From NCBI RefSeq assembly GCF_035582795.1, contig NC_134372.1:39346316-39410315 (forward strand): a stretch of DNA of 64,000 bases, given 5' to 3'. Below are positions 58,901-64,000 of this stretch, piece by piece. The position numbers and the translations under genes were made by a program. Numbering within the stretch: the first letter of the stretch is position 1; each line of letters begins with the position of its first letter. The notes under the pieces are model-generated. The model was not told the DNA's origin, made no database searches, and saw only the letters and a program-made list of their open reading frames with translations. Source of the DNA: Mycteria americana (lineage: Eukaryota > Chordata > Aves > Ciconiiformes > Ciconiidae).

Positions 58901-61900
58901 ATACTCTATTCTACTGCCTGAGCTGGGGTCCCTAACAGGGCAATATGCATCCATAAAATCCATAAAACACCAAAGTGTTCCCGCTTCTTACATGTCTTAA
59001 GAGTTCCTGATCGTTTTCCATCAAAAAAGGAGGATAATATGGAGGTTAGTTCACAGAGGAGTTATCAGAGACCCAGAGAATACTTCCTAGAAGGCTCTGA
59101 GGGTCTCTAAATATATTTTTTACTACTTAAAGCCATAATTTTCCAGTTTTTAGTCAGCGTCTTCATTTTAAATGAAGAATTACACACACCTAGCCTACCT
59201 TTAGTTCTACAATTACTATACTATATAATCTTTGCACAGTAAATGATGAAAAGCAAACACAATATCCTAAATTTGTAAGTATAAACACTGTTGACTGGAG
59301 CCACTCAGTTAAAAAACATATTGAAAACAATTTATACTGTGTACTTCTCTATCTTGGGACCTCATAAAGCACAGAGAGATTTTGGAGAAGGGATCATAAT
59401 TATTCAAGAAAACAAAATCAAAGTCCTTTTAACGTAAATATTATGCTCCTGCTCAATCTTATCATGGAGCCTGCAACCAAAGCAAAACAAATGCCACTGA
59501 TACTAAGTCTGCCTTTTAATTCCTAACAACGGGTTTGACTTCAGTAACTGCCCTCTGCTAGAATAACAAATGGTCATTCTCCTTCCCAGTCATAAGCACC
59601 ATCTGCCATTTAATAGGTGCTTCAGTGACTCATTAGTCTGTACTTAAGTTGACTTTGAACAGAACACTGCCATTTTATTGCTGCTGTGCTTCGAACCACC
59701 AGCTAGGACCCTTAAAGTCAATACTGATAATGTCAATATATTTGAAAACAGTTTCCAGGCTTCTGTAAGCGGGGCTGGAACTTTATTTTCAGTCTTAGTA
59801 TTATTTTCTTCACCTAGCACACAACATGGTCCATATACAACTGTACTATTTTTCATAGAGTAAAATTACAGCACATATTTTCAAAGGGGATTTAAAAATG
59901 TTTTGCATGTGCTAAAAGTGTGTTTGGAGTGTACAACTGCCCAACTGTGTGTGCAGAGTCGAGTTTTGTGCACTGAAATAGATATTAAATGAATGTGAAA
60001 AAGTATTTATAGACACATTTTTGATATTGTTTGAAAAGCTACTCAGAAAATATTACTGGAACCTCTTTAAGTAACAAATTAAATCGCATTTTGATGCCAA
60101 TTTACCTTCTCCTTAAAATTACTTCCAGATGCATCTATTTCTGTAAATATTCTAGCTATTGAATACTAAGTCCTTAAAGCCATATTGCAGTTCTTATTAC
60201 AACCAATGTACGCTTTGCCCAAGTCTATAAAAAATGGGTATTTACACATGCCTTTTCTTTTGTATTTGTAATATGCTTGCTTGTTATCAGTGTCAGATCT
60301 TAAGCACTGCACTTGGAGATCACTGAATGGAAAAACTAAGTAGCCTTGATCTTATAAGGAGTACTTGAACAGCTGTTATGTGAATGTCCAAATAGAAAAT
60401 AATTAGCAAATAATACTAGTTAAATAAATGAAGATAAAATAATTATTAATTAAAAACTAAGCCCACATTATCACCTAATATCACCCTACCAAATAAGAAT
60501 TTACAAATTAAAGAACATGGATTACTCTTACACCTTCTTATTTTACACCTTCTCTCCTCCCAAATACAGTAAATGCCCCCACATGCTGGCTAATAAGAGC
60601 TACAAACTTTGAAAGAAAACCATGGGGGCTTACCTATCTCATGGCAACAACTTCATAGATACCTCTTATTTCCTGAACCCTTTTCATGACAGAATCACAT
60701 CTTATAGCCTATTCCACAAGTAGGCTACACTTCTGTGGGTACTTATCCTGAGTCACCTGTCTTCCCTGACACTAGTTCAGGCCACACTTAGCAACAAAGT
60801 CGGTTTCATCCCCAGGGAGTTTCAATATGAGGTGAGGCCAATAAAAAAAAATAATCTATAGCTGAAGTATTTGGCTATAATCAGAAGTATGCACTGCAAC
60901 CTCCAAATTAGGAGATGTTTCTCTGAAGACAGAAAACGTGCATGGATCTGGTTACATTAACGTATACTGATGACAAGCTGAGATGAAGTGATAGACTCAA
61001 ACATCCAACACTCAAACATCCAATCCAAATACCAAAAAGCCCAATACTGCTCCAATGGCAATGCTAATAAAGCAACACCCAAGCACTGGATCTCTTCATA
61101 TTTTTTCTTTCTGGACAACATGTGAGCAAATTGCACTGTGGCCATGCCAAGATAACTAAAAGGATGCAAAAAAAATCATCTCCCCCTTGTTACCTGTAGG
61201 CAAAGAAAGCTGTAACTCTGTACTTCTGTCCCTAAGAAATTACTAGCAGCAATGGTAGGACCTGGAGATCTCAATAGGAGCCTGTCTTTTGTCTCCCCAT
61301 TACGTTTTTCTGTGGGGGATATGAGGGACAGAAATTCAGATAGGAGAGACAGAGGAAGCTTATGTCCACACCTCAGTTTATTTCTTTCCCCTGTATTTTA
61401 ATAGATTTTAAATCTAAACATACCCTTTATTAGTAGCAACTAACAGAGGTTTTCCTACAGCTCTAATAACATCATGTGTATTATAAAACATGTTTTAAAA
61501 AATTGGCATTTGGGAAAGCTGAAGGTGAGCATCCAGAATTGAATTCCATGACCATAACCGCAGCAGTAAAAGATTAAAAAAGGCAATATGCCAGTGTTGG
61601 CTAAAGATGTCTCCTCTGCAGTTCTTAGCAAACATAGCAAGGTAACATCAACCTCCCCAGCTCCTTTCTAAAAAGGGATGTTCCTTTGTCTCCTCCTACA
61701 TTCAAAGCCAAAGGTTTTACGGATCACATGTGTTAATCTTTGTAAATTTAGTCAAACATTTAATTAAAATAATCCGATTTATATAAATTATATAGTGTTT
61801 ATACTAAAAAATTCAGAAGTTGTTTGCTCTCCCAGAGAGAAGACTAGAACTGAATATCAAAAGAACAAGTATAAAATGCCTTCCCTCCCCAAAGATAATC

Positions 61901-62540
61901 ACAACCATCCATGTGGGAAGGAGAAATACCATGCCTTACTCTTTGGGATTAGGGCATTCTTTTAATTTGCCATTTGGCATTATGAACACAGTAAACAAAG
62001 AGAGAAAATATAGAAACCATGTGACTGCTTGTTCCATAGCCTTTTGCACACTGCTGCTGTAGACTTGCTTTCAGATGTCAGTACAAAGCTGCTTGCTCAC
62101 TGATGCTCAGTAAGAAATGTCAGGGAAGAGATAAGCAGGCTAAAAGGAGACTATTTTAGAAACATGGACTGTTCTATCATTAGTTCTATAGATAAACTTC
62201 CCAACATATTTTTGAACAGCAAATGTTATTGCTTAGCCAAACATAAAGTCAGAAGGAGACAGTATTTCAATATGGAAGTAGAGGTGATTTCAGGACCTTC
62301 ATATAGGGTGAGATAGTTTAACCTTGTTAAGATGTTGTTTTAAGCTGCTAGTGTACTTAAGTCTTTATGTTAAAATGACTTTGCTTGTCAGAAAAATGGG
62401 GAAATAAGTGTAAATCTTCAGGACATAAGTCAGAAATAGAAAGAAAATTACCTATCTTGAGGTGAGCATTAAGGTGTCATGTCATGGAATGGTAAATAAG
62501 GGCCAAATTCTTGATAATTCTCAGTTTTGCAATAGAAGGA
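55951..62540. other. Gene-poor AT-rich region
   Basis: About 6.6 kb without recognisable exons, RNA genes or transposons. Short A-rich runs occur near 58.1, 58.45 and 58.8 kb. Confidence 0.5.
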
Positions 62541-62543
62541 ATT

Positions 62544-63342
62544 CATGGAATCATAGAATGGTTTGAGTTGGAAAGGACCTTTTAAGGTCATCTAGTCCAA
62601 CCTCCCTGCAATGAGCAGGGACATCTTCAACTAGATCAGGTTGCTCAGAGCCCCGTCCAACCTGACCTTGAGTGTTTCCAGGGATGGGGCATCTACCACC
62701 TCTCTGGGCAACCTGTTCCAGTGTTTCACCACCCTCATTGTAAAAAAAAAAAAGTCTTCCTTCTATCTAGTCTGAATCTACCCTCTTTTAGTTTAAAACC
62801 ATTACCCCTTGTCCTATTGCTACAGGCCCTGCTAAAAAGTCTGTCCCCATCCTTCTTATAAGCCCCCTTTAAGTACTGGAAGGCTGCAATAAGGTCTCCC
62901 TGGAGCCTTCTCTTCTCCAGGCTGAACAACCCCAACTCCCTCAGCCTTTCCTCATAGGAGAGGTGTTCCAGCCCTCTGATCATTTTTGTGGCCCTCCTCT
63001 GGACCTGCTCCAACAGGTCCATGTCTTTCCTGTGCTGAGGGCTCCAGAGCTGGATGCAGTACTTCAGGTGGGGTCTCACCAGAGCAGAGTAGAGGGGCAG
63101 AATCACCTCCCTCGACCTGGTGGCCATGCTTTTGATACAGCCCAGGGTACAGTTGGCCTTCTGGGCTGCGAGTGCACATTGTCGGCTCATGTCCAGCTTT
63201 TCCATCAGTACCCCCAAGTCCTTCTCCACAGGGCTGGTCTCAATCCCTTCATCCCCCAGCCTGTATTGACACCAGGGGTTACCCCAACCCAGGTGAAGGA
63301 CCTTGCACTTGGTTCACATGGGCCCGCTTCTTGAGCTTGTCC
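62544..63342 (-). mobile_element. 5'-truncated CR1 LINE
   Basis: Avian chicken-repeat-1 element on the minus strand. Its 3' end at 62,544 shows the CR1 octamer-like tail (TCATGGAA TCATAGAA on the plus strand). The body encodes the C-terminus of the ORF2 reverse transcriptase: [48 protein letters not shown], then [19 protein letters not shown] and KEGRFRLD. The frame is open from near 63,310 to 62,735 and then leaves the CR1 frame at an A-run near 62,745-62,755; the 3'UTR follows. A stretch of about 20 bases usual after VN is missing near 63,315. Only about 0.8 kb of a roughly 4.5-kb full element is present. Confidence 0.93.
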
Positions 63343-64000
63343 ATTGTTCTGAAATAGCTCATAACTGGGACTTGCGGTATCTGATGAGGCACTTTGTGAT
63401 CACTTTTTCAGCACGTGAGCTCTAATGCTTCAAACAGTAAGCAAAGGGCATGTCACTCATCTTTTGGAAACATTCTGGAAAGTTAAACTGAATTGATTAG
63501 CCCAGCTTCCCAGCAAAAGGGTCTATTAAGTTAGCTCTGTATCTTCTTGTGGTCTACGAATGTCAAAAAGGAGCAAAATGAGATACATCATATTTTACTT
63601 GTCAACACGGTTTACAATGCAGAAGAATGTGTGTGGAGCACAAAGGAAAAGAAGTGGTTTTAGACCATCTTAGGTAATACATTATGGGAATCAAAGACCA
63701 GAGTGGTGACAGACAAGATAATACACTATTTTCTTGAGGTGATCCTATAAAGGGACACTCAATCTATAAATCACCTTTACCTCCAAACATATATTAAAAT
63801 GTTCTTTTTTTTCACAATATACTTTTAAAGTATGTTAGTTAACATATTTTAGAAGTCCTCTTAGTCACATCTAAATGCATCCCAAAGGGATTTAATTTAG
63901 ACTGCGATTAATTTTCCTCTCCCCTACACAGCAAGTACAAATGGTATAAAAAGCTCCTGCTTGAAACAGGAAGTATTTTAAAGCCAGCACAGATGTCAGG
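63343..64000. other. Right-edge intergenic sequence
   Basis: About 660 bases of AT-rich DNA with no gene or repeat that I recognise. Confidence 0.5.

Noticed and set aside
62963-63357. Plus-strand frames over the CR1 element
   Set aside because: They are antisense shadows of the CR1 reverse transcriptase frame.

Overview
The window looks like nuclear DNA from a bird. It has AT-rich intergenic sequence with CpG islands at two gene starts, long introns, an avian-type CR1 LINE and solo LTRs of the kind common in bird genomes. Gene order also fits: carboxylesterase genes on the minus strand, then CIAO2B and RRAD on the plus strand. This is the mirror image of the mammalian RRAD-CIAO2B-CES2 block, so the micro-synteny is old and intact.

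Layout. 1-932 holds the first two exons of a carboxylesterase gene that runs off the left edge. 5,467-15,437 holds a complete 13-exon carboxylesterase paralogue (562 aa deduced by joining exons by hand). About 18.1-20.6 kb holds CIAO2B (165 aa, 5 exons), whose first intron is an AT-AC intron with U12 (minor spliceosome) signals. 20.6-36.5 kb is non-coding as far as I can show, with one weak candidate terminal exon. 36.6-41.3 kb holds RRAD (303 aa, four coding exons plus a 5' non-coding exon), with a pentanucleotide repeat array in its 5'UTR intron. 41.4-64 kb has no gene I can support. It holds two solo LTRs of one family in opposite orientations, each with a perfect 5-bp target duplication, an ancient LINE relic, and a 5'-truncated CR1 near the right edge.

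The genes do not form a pathway. The esterases act in the ER lumen on ester and thioester substrates. CIAO2B is part of the cytosolic iron-sulfur targeting complex. RRAD is a small GTPase of the RGK family that restrains voltage-gated calcium channels. The strongest observations are the AT-AC intron of CIAO2B and the unusual active-site surroundings of the complete esterase. I found no clearly undescribed system. All exon joins were read by eye and none was tested against transcripts or databases.
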